23,917 nt of DNA from JAIEPT01 sp038217425 (GTDB lineage: Bacteria; Planctomycetota; Planctomycetia; Gemmatales; Gemmataceae). The DNA is taken from contig JBBQPM010000104.1 of assembly GCA_038217425.1 (NCBI GenBank), positions 1-23,917 of the forward strand. Direction: 5' to 3'. Below, piece after piece: positions 7,887 to 14,463 of this stretch. The notes under the pieces were generated by a model, which worked only from the letters and a program-made list of their open reading frames with translations, was not told the DNA's origin and made no database searches. Each line of letters starts with the position of its first letter. Position 1 is the first letter of the stretch. The position numbers were made by a program, and so were the translations under genes.

Positions 7887-9398
7887 ATGGCCGAAAAGGT
7901 CACTCCCCGGTCGAAGGATTATTCGCAGTGGTATCTCGACATCGTCCAGAACGCCGGGCTCGCTGAGAACTCCGACGTCCGCGGCTGCATGGTCATCAAG
8001 CCCAATGGCTACGCCATCTGGGAACGGATGCAGCGCGCCCTCGACCGCATGTTTAAAGACACCGGCCACGTCAACGCGTACTTCCCGCTGCTCATCCCAA
8101 AGTCGTTCCTGGCCCGCGAAGAACAGATGGCCGAGGGCTTCGCCAAGGAATGCGCCGTCGTCACGCACTATCGGCTCAAGGCCGTCCCGGGCCAGGGGGT
8201 CATCGTCGATCCCGAGGCCAAGCTCGAAGAAGAACTCATCATTCGGCCCACGTCCGAGACGATCATCTGGAACACGTACAAGAACTGGATCCAGAGCTAC
8301 CGGGATCTCCCCCTGCTCATCAACCAGTGGTGCAACGTCATGCGCTGGGAGATGCGCACCCGGCTCTTCCTGCGCACGGCCGAGTTCCTCTGGCAAGAAG
8401 GGCACACCGCCCACGCGACTCAGGCCGAAGCGGAAGAAGAGACGCACCGCATGGTCGACGTCTACCGAAAGTTCGCCGAGGAGTGGATGGCGATGCCGGT
8501 GATCGTCGGCCCCAAGAGCGAGGGGCAGAAGTTCCCCGGCGCGATCTACACGCTGTGCATCGAAGCGATGATGCAAGATCGGCGGGCGCTGCAGGCGGGG
8601 ACGAGTCACTTCCTCGGGCAGAACTTCGCCAAGGCGTTCGACGTCAAGTTTCAGAATCAGCAAAGCCAGCTCGAATACGCGTGGGCGACGAGCTGGGGCG
8701 TTTCGACCCGGCTCATCGGCGGGCTCATCATGACGCACAGCGACGACAACGGCCTGATCGTGCCGCCGAGACTCGCGCCGATCCACGTCGTCATCTGTCC
8801 GCTGGGCAAGAGCGACGCCGACCGCGCGCCAGCGATCGCCGCCGCGGAGAAGTTGGCGAGCGAATTGCGCGGGTTGCCGCGCGACGACTTCTTCGGCTAC
8901 GAGCCGCTGACGGTCAAGATCGACACCGCGTACGACAAGGGACCGGGCTTCCGCTTCGCCGAGCACGAACTTCGCGGCGTGCCGGTCCGCGTCGAACTCG
9001 GGCCCAAGGATCTGGAGAAATCGTCGTGCGTGGTCGCCCGGCGCGATCGGCCCGGCAAGGATGGCAAGGTCATGGGCGTGCCCCTCGCCGGGGCCGCGGC
9101 GATGATCGAGAAGCTACTGCGCGAGATCCAGCAGGGCCTGTTCGAGAAGGCGAAGACCTTCCGCGACGCCAATATGGTCGAGGTGAATTCATACGAAGAA
9201 TTCAAGACGAAGCTCGAGGAACCGGGCGGCTTCTTGCTCGCCCACTGGGACGGCACGCGAGAGACGGAGGATCGCATCTCGGCGGAGACCAAGGCGACGA
9301 TTCGTTGCATTCCGTCGGATCGCCCCAAGGAGCCCGGCAAATGCGTCGTCACCGGCGAACCCTCGGCGGGCCGAGTCGTGTTCGCGAAGGCGTACTAA
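7887..9398 (+). CDS. proS: Prolyl-tRNA synthetase, eukaryote/archaeal-type (ProS type 3)
   Basis: 503 residues. The ATG at 7887 is preceded by AAGGA 8 nt away, whereas the in-frame GTG at 7881 is too close to it. The protein charges tRNA-Pro in the cytoplasm. Class II motifs are clear: motif 2 around RPTSETIIW and MRWEMRTRLFLRTAEFLWQE, and motif 3 around GGLIMTHSDDNGLIVPP. The anticodon-binding domain begins near IHVVICPLG. The editing-domain insertion of typical bacterial ProRS is absent, and the protein ends in FAKAY. A terminal tyrosine of this kind is characteristic of type 3 enzymes. In the C-terminal zinc-binding domain only two cysteines remain (IRCIP and GKCVVTG), so the zinc site may be reduced. 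The next gene follows after a 98-nt gap containing repeat R2. Confidence 0.96.
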   Translation: MAEKVTPRSKDYSQWYLDIVQNAGLAENSDVRGCMVIKPNGYAIWERMQRALDRMFKDTGHVNAYFPLLIPKSFLAREEQMAEGFAKECAVVTHYRLKAVPGQGVIVDPEAKLEEELIIRPTSETIIWNTYKNWIQSYRDLPLLINQWCNVMRWEMRTRLFLRTAEFLWQEGHTAHATQAEAEEETHRMVDVYRKFAEEWMAMPVIVGPKSEGQKFPGAIYTLCIEAMMQDRRALQAGTSHFLGQNFAKAFDVKFQNQQSQLEYAWATSWGVSTRLIGGLIMTHSDDNGLIVPPRLAPIHVVICPLGKSDADRAPAIAAAEKLASELRGLPRDDFFGYEPLTVKIDTAYDKGPGFRFAEHELRGVPVRVELGPKDLEKSSCVVARRDRPGKDGKVMGVPLAGAAAMIEKLLREIQQGLFEKAKTFRDANMVEVNSYEEFKTKLEEPGGFLLAHWDGTRETEDRISAETKATIRCIPSDRPKEPGKCVVTGEPSAGRVVFAKAY

Positions 9399-9403
9399 AA
9401 TAC

Positions 9404-9463
9404 GAAAGCCCAGGGATGGCTATCCCTGGGACGTTTCCCAGGGATAGCCATCCCTGGGCTTTC
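9404..9463. repeat. Inverted repeat family R2, copy B
   Basis: Perfect 27-nt arms at 9404-9430 and 9437-9463 with a 6-nt loop. The arms are identical to those of copy A, and each carries CCCAGGGAT-N4-ATCCCTGGG. It starts 6 nt after the proS stop and lies between two same-strand genes, so it may end the proS transcript or stabilise its 3' end. There is no clear T-tract. Confidence 0.92.
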
Positions 9464-9496
9464 TGCAGATCACCCCCTTTTTCCAGGAGTTGCATC

Positions 9497-10024
9497 ATGA
9501 AACGATTGTCTCTCTGCTTGTTGGCGTTCGCGTCGATCGCCCAGGCTCAGACCGAAGTTCAGCTCGACACGATTCGCGCCAAGACCCCCGCGGGCTGGAA
9601 GGTCGAGAAGCCGTCGACCAATTTCCGTCAGCATCAATTTTCGCTGCCCAAGGCGGAAGGGGACAAGGACGACGCCGAGCTGTACGTGACCGATTTCGGC
9701 GGCGGCGGGCTGGACGCCAACATCGCGCGCTGGAAGGGGATGTTTTCGCCCCCCGAAGGCAAGACGCTCGACGAGGCGACCAAGGTCGAGAAGTTCAAAG
9801 TCGCGGGCTGGGAAGTGGTATCGGTCGATACGCACGGGACGTACCGCTCGAAGTTCCCGCCGAACTCGCCGACGGCCAAGGAAGTGGTTCGGCCGAACTT
9901 TCGCCGAATTAACGTGGTGCTCACGGGCCCGGAGAAGCAGTTCTTCCTGATTCTGACGGGGCCTCAAGCCACGGTGGAGAAGCACGTGAAGGACTTTAAC
10001 GGCTTCGTGCGAAGCTTCAAGTAA
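9497..10024 (+). CDS. Small secreted protein of unknown function
   Basis: 175 residues. The ATG at 9497 has a strong AGGAG site 7 nt upstream. Residues 1-18 (MKRLSLCLLAFASIAQAQ) form a signal peptide with a likely cut after AQA. The mature part opens with RAKTPAGWKVEKPS, then alternating strands and short helices (FSLPKAEGDKDDAELYVTDFGGGG, VAGWEVVSVDTHGTY, INVVLTGPEKQFFLILTGP), and ends with VEKHVKDFNGFVRSFK. The pattern resembles small one-domain periplasmic proteins that begin with a TP.GW motif, but I do not recognise a named family. It follows proS after repeat R2 and is convergent with the glycosyltransferase gene across repeat R4. No function is assigned. Confidence 0.8.
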   Translation: MKRLSLCLLAFASIAQAQTEVQLDTIRAKTPAGWKVEKPSTNFRQHQFSLPKAEGDKDDAELYVTDFGGGGLDANIARWKGMFSPPEGKTLDEATKVEKFKVAGWEVVSVDTHGTYRSKFPPNSPTAKEVVRPNFRRINVVLTGPEKQFFLILTGPQATVEKHVKDFNGFVRSFK

Positions 10025-10030
10025 ACTGCT

Positions 10031-10181
10031 CTCGTTCCCGGGCTCTGCCCGGGAACGCGCTGCCCAGAGGCTCTGCCTCGTCTTTCGGAGCTTGCAAAGA
10101 AGTGAAGTGGTTCGCGAGGAATGCCGGCGCCGAGGCAGAGCCTCGCGTGCAGTGCGTTCCCAGGCAGAGCCTGGGAACGAG
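10031..10181. repeat. Inverted repeat family R4 (convergent junction)
   Basis: A left arm at 10031-10080 and right arm at 10131-10181 are near-complete reverse complements across a 50-nt spacer. Each arm contains two smaller hairpins: TTCCCGGGC-tct-GCCCGGGAA on the left, TTCCCAGGC-aga-GCCTGGGAA on the right, and GAGGC-N-GCCTC type pairs in both. From general knowledge, palindromes of this 'GTTCCCAGGCTCTGCCTGGGAAC' kind recur in intergenic DNA of several phyla including planctomycetes. It occupies almost all of the gap between stops 10024 and 10189. Confidence 0.9.
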
Positions 10182-10188
10182 AAGCAAA

Positions 10189-11160
10189 TTACGCGGCCCG
10201 GCGACTTGGCGAGCCTGCAATATTCGACGTACTGCGAACCGCATACGTCCGTTTCCCCTGGCTCTCGAAGTACGTGCGCGTCAGCACTTCGCCGATCAGT
10301 CCCATCGAAATAAATTGCACGCCGACCACGAAGAGCATCACGCCCAGATGCAGTAGCGGATTGCCCGTCATCCATTGGCCCATGAGCGGCTTCATGATGA
10401 CGACGGCGGCCATGCAGAGCGCGCTGAGCATGAAGGAAATCAACCCCGCCGAGCCCATCACGTGCATGGGCCGGGCGACGTACGTGTGTAAGAATTTCAC
10501 GGTAATCAGGTCGAGCACCACGCGGAACGTGCGCGAGAGGTTGTACTTGGTTTGGCCCGCAGTGCGTGCGTGATGGCGCACGGGGATCTGGATCATCTTG
10601 GCGCCGGCCTGCATCGCGAGCACGGGGATGAAGCGGTGCATCTCGCCGTAGAGGGTCATTTCGCCCGCCAGGTCGCGCTTCATCGCACGCAGGGTGCAGC
10701 CCATGTCCTTGATGTGCACGCCGGTCACTTTGCGAATGAGCCAGTTGCCCAACAGACTCGGAATCTTGCGGACGAAGAGCTTGTCCTGGCGATGTTCGCG
10801 CAGGCCCATGACGATGTCGTAATCGCCCTCTTTCATCGTGCTCAGCAAAAGCGGAATGTCAGCTGGGTCGTTTTGCAGGTCGCCGTCCATGGTGACGAGG
10901 ACGGCGCCGACGGCGTGGTCGATGCCCGCCTGCATGGCGGCGGATTGGCCGTAGTTGCGGCGCAGGCGCACGACCTTGAGCCGCGGATCGGTCTGCGCGA
11001 GCTGCTCCATGACAAGGTGCGAACCGTCGACGCTGCCGTCGTCGACCAGGACGATTTCGTACTCGAGTCCAAGCCCGCGGACGCCTTCGGAAACTCGGCT
11101 ATGCAGCGGAGCGAGATTGTCTTTCTCGTCCTTGATGGGAATCACGATCGACAGATCCAT
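10189..11160 (-). CDS. GT2 glycosyltransferase, polyprenyl-phosphate type (Dpm1/ArnC/GtrB-like), membrane-bound
   Basis: 323 residues from the ATG at 11160, chosen because GAGG lies 6 nt upstream and MDLSIVIPIKDE is the normal GT-A beginning. A longer start at 11217 would add an unrelated proline/arginine-rich stretch. The GT-A domain shows VDDGS (Asp40-Asp41) and the metal-binding DGD (92-94) followed by LQNDP, typical of enzymes that move a sugar onto undecaprenyl or dolichyl phosphate. Two C-terminal membrane helices (about 235-260 and 270-300) place it on the cytoplasmic face of the inner membrane. It is the last gene of a three-gene operon and overlaps the flippase gene by 62 nt, suggesting coupled translation. 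The sugar donor cannot be read from the sequence. Confidence 0.9.
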   Translation of the reverse strand: MDLSIVIPIKDEKDNLAPLHSRVSEGVRGLGLEYEIVLVDDGSVDGSHLVMEQLAQTDPRLKVVRLRRNYGQSAAMQAGIDHAVGAVLVTMDGDLQNDPADIPLLLSTMKEGDYDIVMGLREHRQDKLFVRKIPSLLGNWLIRKVTGVHIKDMGCTLRAMKRDLAGEMTLYGEMHRFIPVLAMQAGAKMIQIPVRHHARTAGQTKYNLSRTFRVVLDLITVKFLHTYVARPMHVMGSAGLISFMLSALCMAAVVIMKPLMGQWMTGNPLLHLGVMLFVVGVQFISMGLIGEVLTRTYFESQGKRTYAVRSTSNIAGSPSRRAA

Positions 11161-12109
11161 CTTCGACCTCGGCTCCCGACGATCCGGCCGGGGATTCGGG
11201 TTTGGGGAAATGCCCAAACAGATAAACGAGTCCGCCCAACACGCTGACCGTGAGGTAGACCGCGAACCACAAGAAAGCGAGAATGACGGCCGAATCGCCC
11301 GGGACGCCCAGCGGGGTGAGAAACAGCGTCGTGCCCCATTCGCGGACGCCCATGCCGTTGAGGCTGATGGGGAGCAGCGTCAGGAGCGAGACCATCGGCA
11401 CCGCGATCGCCAGATACGGCAGAGCAATTTCGATCCCCAGCCCCTGGGCGAGAAACCAGACGAGGACGACGTTGGCGAGCTGGACGAAGAGTGAGAGGAG
11501 CGTGGCCTGGAGCGTCAGCATCGGTTTGCACAGGAGCGTGAGTACGGTGGCCAATTGTTCGGCTCGGGGGCCGGTGAGCTTGCCGAGTGTGTGCAGGAGC
11601 GCGAGGCCGAGCACGCCGCAGACGCCGGCGCCGACGATGCCGGCGACGCTGATCGGCACCCAGGACGGCAGTTCCAGGGGCGACAAGACCACGGCCGTGC
11701 AGGCCAGTGCGACCAGCACCATGAGTCCGTTGAGCCGATCGAGCAACACGGCGGCGGCGGCGGCGAACTTTCGTCCTTGCTCGCGATTGAGGTACCAGAT
11801 CCGCACCACGTCGCCTCCCACCGAGGTCGGCAGGAGTAAGTTAAAATACATCCCAATAAAATAGTATCCCGAGAGCCGAGTCGTCGGGGCGTCGAAGCCG
11901 AGCGCGCGAGCGTAGAGGCCCCAGCGAACGGCGCTGACGATCTGCGTGGCGATCAAAAGCCCCAGGGCTGCGAACCAGTAGCCCGCCTGCAAATGCGCAA
12001 ACGCCTGGCCCACCTTGTCCCAATCCATCTTGAGACCGATCCACGTGAGCAGGGCGCCGCTGACCGCGATGCGAAGTAGATTAGTCACGAACCACGAGCT
12101 CCTGTTCAT
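11099..12109 (-). CDS. Lysylphosphatidylglycerol synthase/flippase-type integral membrane protein (YbhN/AglD-like)
   Basis: 336 residues with about eight membrane helices, e.g. LLRIAVSGALLTWIGLKM at 11-28 and WFAALGLLIATQIVSAVRWGLYARAL after it. The LPTSVGGDVVRIWYL motif and LLPISLNGMGVREWG match the LPG synthetase transmembrane family (PF03706). Members flip or translocate lipid-linked molecules, or act in glycan assembly; this gene has only the membrane part, without the aminoacyl-transferase domain of MprF. The last 30 or so residues are hydrophilic and lie in the overlap with the glycosyltransferase gene. The ATG at 12109 overlaps the 3' end of the phosphatase gene by 29 nt, and no clear ribosome site is seen, so translational coupling is likely. 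Role in lipid-glycan handling is inferred from neighbours. Confidence 0.88.
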   Translation of the reverse strand: MNRSSWFVTNLLRIAVSGALLTWIGLKMDWDKVGQAFAHLQAGYWFAALGLLIATQIVSAVRWGLYARALGFDAPTTRLSGYYFIGMYFNLLLPTSVGGDVVRIWYLNREQGRKFAAAAAVLLDRLNGLMVLVALACTAVVLSPLELPSWVPISVAGIVGAGVCGVLGLALLHTLGKLTGPRAEQLATVLTLLCKPMLTLQATLLSLFVQLANVVLVWFLAQGLGIEIALPYLAIAVPMVSLLTLLPISLNGMGVREWGTTLFLTPLGVPGDSAVILAFLWFAVYLTVSVLGGLVYLFGHFPKPESPAGSSGAEVEDGSVDRDSHQGRERQSRSAA

Positions 12110-13106
12110 GCGGCACGGCGGCGACCTGGGCGAAGTGGGCGTGACCCTCCTCCACCAAATCCAAATACACCGTGTACGTCCCCGACGCCGCGAACGGAGG
12201 CAACACGTACGTCACCTCCACCTTCTCTCCCGGCGCCACGTCTTTCTCCATGTATCCCGCCCGGCCGAACTGCGCGTGTTTGCGCCAGTTCCCGATCGCC
12301 CACACGCCGTGAATCCCCGCCGAGCGGTGCGGCTTGAAATGCCACACCCGGTCGCTGGTGTTGCGAAACCGGACCTGAAACCCGATCGGCTGCCCGACCT
12401 TGGCCTCCGCCTGCATCGGCCTCACTTCTTCGATGACATAGGTATGTCCCGCGCCGGCGTAGACCTCCAGGAGCCAGTGACGCAGATGGTCCCGGCTATG
12501 CTTCTTCCCTTCGAGCACGAGCCATTCGTCGTAGAGATCGAAGAAGGCGCTCATCTGCCGGGTCGGGCCGAACTTGATATGCGAGTAGCGCATGCTGAGC
12601 TGCCCCATCGCCTGGGCGTACGGCACGTCGTCGATCAAGACCTGGGCGATGACGGCCGCCAATCCCGTGCGGTCGGCGCCCTGCTTGCAGTGCAGAAGCA
12701 GCGGTTGAGGCGTCGATTCGAGCGTACGCACAAAGCGGCGCAGTTCGAACGCCGACGGCAGCCTGACCGCGGAGAATTCAAAATCGTGCAGGACGATGCC
12801 GAGGTCATTGCAGGCGCGGACTTCGTCTTCGTAAAACGCTTTGCCGGGACAGGCGGCGCGGAGATTGAGGACCGATTTCAGACCCGTCTGGGCATGCAGA
12901 TCGCGAATCATGGCGCCGGTCGGTTGGGCGCTGCGGTAGACTTTGCCGGGGAGGACCGTATGGAGATTGCCCCCCAGAAGCACGCGGTACGTCTCCCAGC
13001 CGAGTCCGAGCAGAAGCCCCAATACGACGAAGCGAACGACGCGTCCGCGCCAGACGGCGGTCGGCGTACGAGGGGCGATGGCGGGTTCGGCGGCGAGCTG
13101 TTGCAT
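12081..13106 (-). CDS. Membrane-anchored dual-specificity-type phosphatase (HCX5R) with C-terminal beta-sandwich domain
   Basis: 341 residues. The ATG at 13106 has AAGGA 6 nt upstream. A single membrane helix (about 24-40) follows an arginine-rich stretch (RGRVVR), predicting a cytoplasmic N-terminus and an exported body. Residues 45-205 form a cysteine phosphatase domain. YRSAQP at 57-62 and the P-loop HCKQGADRTG, with Cys140 and Arg146, are the CX5R signature of DSP/PTP-type enzymes. Residues about 225-335 are a predicted Ig-like beta-sandwich (VRFRNTSDRVWHF, then PGEKVEVTYVLPPF and YTVYLDLVEEG). Substrate may be a lipid phosphate, a sugar phosphate or phosphotyrosine. It is first in an operon with a flippase and GT2, which favours a lipid-linked substrate; that is inference. 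Confidence 0.85.
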   Translation of the reverse strand: MQQLAAEPAIAPRTPTAVWRGRVVRFVVLGLLLGLGWETYRVLLGGNLHTVLPGKVYRSAQPTGAMIRDLHAQTGLKSVLNLRAACPGKAFYEDEVRACNDLGIVLHDFEFSAVRLPSAFELRRFVRTLESTPQPLLLHCKQGADRTGLAAVIAQVLIDDVPYAQAMGQLSMRYSHIKFGPTRQMSAFFDLYDEWLVLEGKKHSRDHLRHWLLEVYAGAGHTYVIEEVRPMQAEAKVGQPIGFQVRFRNTSDRVWHFKPHRSAGIHGVWAIGNWRKHAQFGRAGYMEKDVAPGEKVEVTYVLPPFAASGTYTVYLDLVEEGHAHFAQVAAVPHEQELVVRD

Positions 13107-13237
13107 GAAGATCCTTCTTCCTGGGTGGCGAGATCATGCCAAAATTCGCCCGGGCGAAAAAGCCCGATTTGCGGTTGCTCTTGCGACGCGACGCCGATTG
13201 GAGTATTTCCTCCGCGAAAGTTCGATGTCGAAATTTG

Positions 13238-13359
13238 AACCACAGAGGCACAGAGGACACAGAGAAAAAATGCGGAGGGAACAAGAATGATGAAAGTGGA
13301 TAGGAACGGGCCGATTCTTCCTTCTCCTCTCTCTCTGTGTCCTCTGTGTCTCTGTGGTT
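13238..13359. repeat. Inverted repeat family R5 (CACAGAG arms), divergent junction
   Basis: 27-nt arms at 13238-13264 and 13333-13359 match with one mismatch across a 68-nt spacer. Each arm consists of three CACAGAG units separated by one or two bases, so the arm is also a short tandem repeat. Repeats of this 'aaccacagaggcacagagg' kind are, from general knowledge, widespread between genes of planctomycetes and other bacteria. It lies between the divergent phosphatase operon and the gmhA-like gene, ending 37 nt before the latter's ATG. Confidence 0.88.
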
Positions 13360-13396
13360 AAGTATTTTTAACTAAAACGCAAGGAGGCAACGAAAA

Positions 13397-14002
13397 ATGC
13401 TCGGAGCACAGCTCAGCCCCCAACAATACCTCGACGCCGTCGTCCGCGAAACCGCCCGGCTCGATCCGGCCTCCATGGAGACCCTCTCCCAAGCCGTCTA
13501 CGCCCGCTTTCTGAGCGGCCGATTCGTCTACATCATCGGCAACGGCGGCAGCGGCGCGAACTCCTCGCACCTCTGCGAAGACCTCGGCAAAGGCACCGTT
13601 CTCAGCGAAAATCAGAAAAAACGCCTGCGCGTCCTCAGCCTCACCGACAACACCTCCTACATCCTCGCCTGGGCCAACGACGCCAGTTATGAACGAATCT
13701 TCATCGAACAGCTGCGCAACCTGGCGGAACCGGGCGATTTGCTCATCGCCATCAGCGGCTCCGGCAACAGCCCCAATATTCTGCGCGCCGTCGAATGGGC
13801 GAATGCCAACGGCGTCGAGACCTTCGGCGTCACGGGATACACCGGCGGCAAGCTGCGGAAATTGGCGCAGCGCGGCTTCCACGTAGACCTTGACGACATG
13901 GGCGTGGTGGAGACGTTGCACATGGTCGCCTTCCATTACTGCGTGGGCAGGGTCCATGCCCTGGTTCGCGATTATTTCGCTCAGACCAAGGCGGCGGCGT
14001 AA
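13397..14002 (+). CDS. gmhA: SIS-domain sugar isomerase, phosphoheptose isomerase (GmhA)-like
   Basis: 201 residues, the normal GmhA size. The ATG at 13397 follows AAGGAGG 9 nt upstream, one of the strongest ribosome sites in the window. GmhA converts sedoheptulose 7-phosphate to D-glycero-D-manno-heptose 7-phosphate, the first step toward ADP- or GDP-heptose for LPS core or surface glycans. The SIS fold is shown by YIIGNGGSGANSSHLCEDL at 45-63 (phosphate-binding loop with His58 and Glu61) and AISGSGNSPNILRA near 113-126, the second phosphate-binding loop. VVETLHMVAFHYCV near the end fits the C-terminal helix with a metal/substrate histidine. Other SIS isomerases are possible. It is divergent from the phosphatase-flippase-glycosyltransferase operon, consistent with a glycan role. 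Confidence 0.8.
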   Translation: MLGAQLSPQQYLDAVVRETARLDPASMETLSQAVYARFLSGRFVYIIGNGGSGANSSHLCEDLGKGTVLSENQKKRLRVLSLTDNTSYILAWANDASYERIFIEQLRNLAEPGDLLIAISGSGNSPNILRAVEWANANGVETFGVTGYTGGKLRKLAQRGFHVDLDDMGVVETLHMVAFHYCVGRVHALVRDYFAQTKAAA

Positions 14003-14054
14003 GAAGCGGGCATCTTGTGGCAAGTTAGGCTGGACAAATGCCGATTTGAGTCCT

Positions 14055-14138
14055 AGGGATGATAGTGATGAAACGATCGGCTCCGCGACCCGTGGGAGGA
14101 GCCGAGACAGGTCCCTGAATCTCCAGACCCCGGGCTGG
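14055..14138 (+). other. Possible structured leader upstream of the ferredoxin gene
   Basis: The 149-nt gap between gmhA and the ferredoxin gene can fold into a closing stem AGGGA/TCCCT (14055-14059 with 14112-14116). This encloses an 8-bp hairpin TCGGCTCC/GGAGCCGA (14077-14084 with 14098-14105). A short hairpin CCAG/CTGG (14123-14126 with 14135-14138) follows directly before the AAGGTGG ribosome site. No U-tract is present. It could be the gmhA transcript end, a leader, or chance. I cannot match it to a known riboswitch. Confidence 0.25.
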
Positions 14139-14151
14139 TTAAGGTGGAATC

Positions 14152-14463
14152 ATGACGCATGTCGTTTGCGAACCGTGTTACGATTGCAAGTACACCGACT
14201 GTGTGGCCGTCTGCCCGGTCGAGTGCTTCTGGCAGGATGATGTGATGCTTTACATCGATCCCGAAGAATGCATCGACTGCGAAGCCTGCGTGCCCGAATG
14301 CCCGGTCGAAGCGATCTTCACCGGCGACAACGTCCCGGCACAGTGGGCGAACTTCACCGAGATGAACGCGACCAAGGCCGCCGAACTCAAGGCCGCGGGC
14401 GAAGGCAACATCACCGCGAAAACCGACGCGAAGAAGGGCGACAATTGCGCCAAGAAGATCTAA
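14152..14463 (+). CDS. fdxA: FdxA-type 7Fe-8S ferredoxin
   Basis: 103 residues. The ATG at 14152 is preceded by AAGGTGG. Cysteines at 6, 9, 12, 17, 21, 25, 40, 43, 46 and 50 contain the same spacing as Azotobacter-type ferredoxin I. By that comparison Cys9, Cys17 and Cys50 would bind a 3Fe-4S cluster, and Cys21, Cys40, Cys43 and Cys46 a 4Fe-4S cluster. Cys6 is extra. CKYTDCVAVCPVECF and DPEECIDCEACVPECPVEAIF are close to the family consensus. The C-terminal 40 residues form the usual long tail, here lysine/alanine-rich. It carries electrons in the cytoplasm; partner unknown. The 3' end overlaps the proposed start of hemH by 19 nt, so the two are probably translated in a coupled way. Confidence 0.93.
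   Translation: MTHVVCEPCYDCKYTDCVAVCPVECFWQDDVMLYIDPEECIDCEACVPECPVEAIFTGDNVPAQWANFTEMNATKAAELKAAGEGNITAKTDAKKGDNCAKKI

Noticed and set aside
8150..10024. 624-residue open frame spanning proS and the small secreted gene
   Set aside because: The first part is an arginine-rich off-frame reading of proS and the middle reads through repeat R2. Only the last 175 residues, from the ATG at 9497, look like a protein.
10017..10573. Short overlapping frames within and next to repeat R4 on both strands
   Set aside because: They are translations of the palindromic repeat (PRQSLGT / LCLGT-type strings) and not genes.
12015..13238. 407-residue plus-strand frame antisense to the phosphatase
   Set aside because: Arginine/histidine-rich composition typical of antisense frames; the minus strand has a clear HCX5R phosphatase.
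13238..13359. Possible CRISPR from the repeated CACAGAG units
   Set aside because: Units are 7 nt, contiguous and inverted between arms, with no regular spacers and no cas genes.
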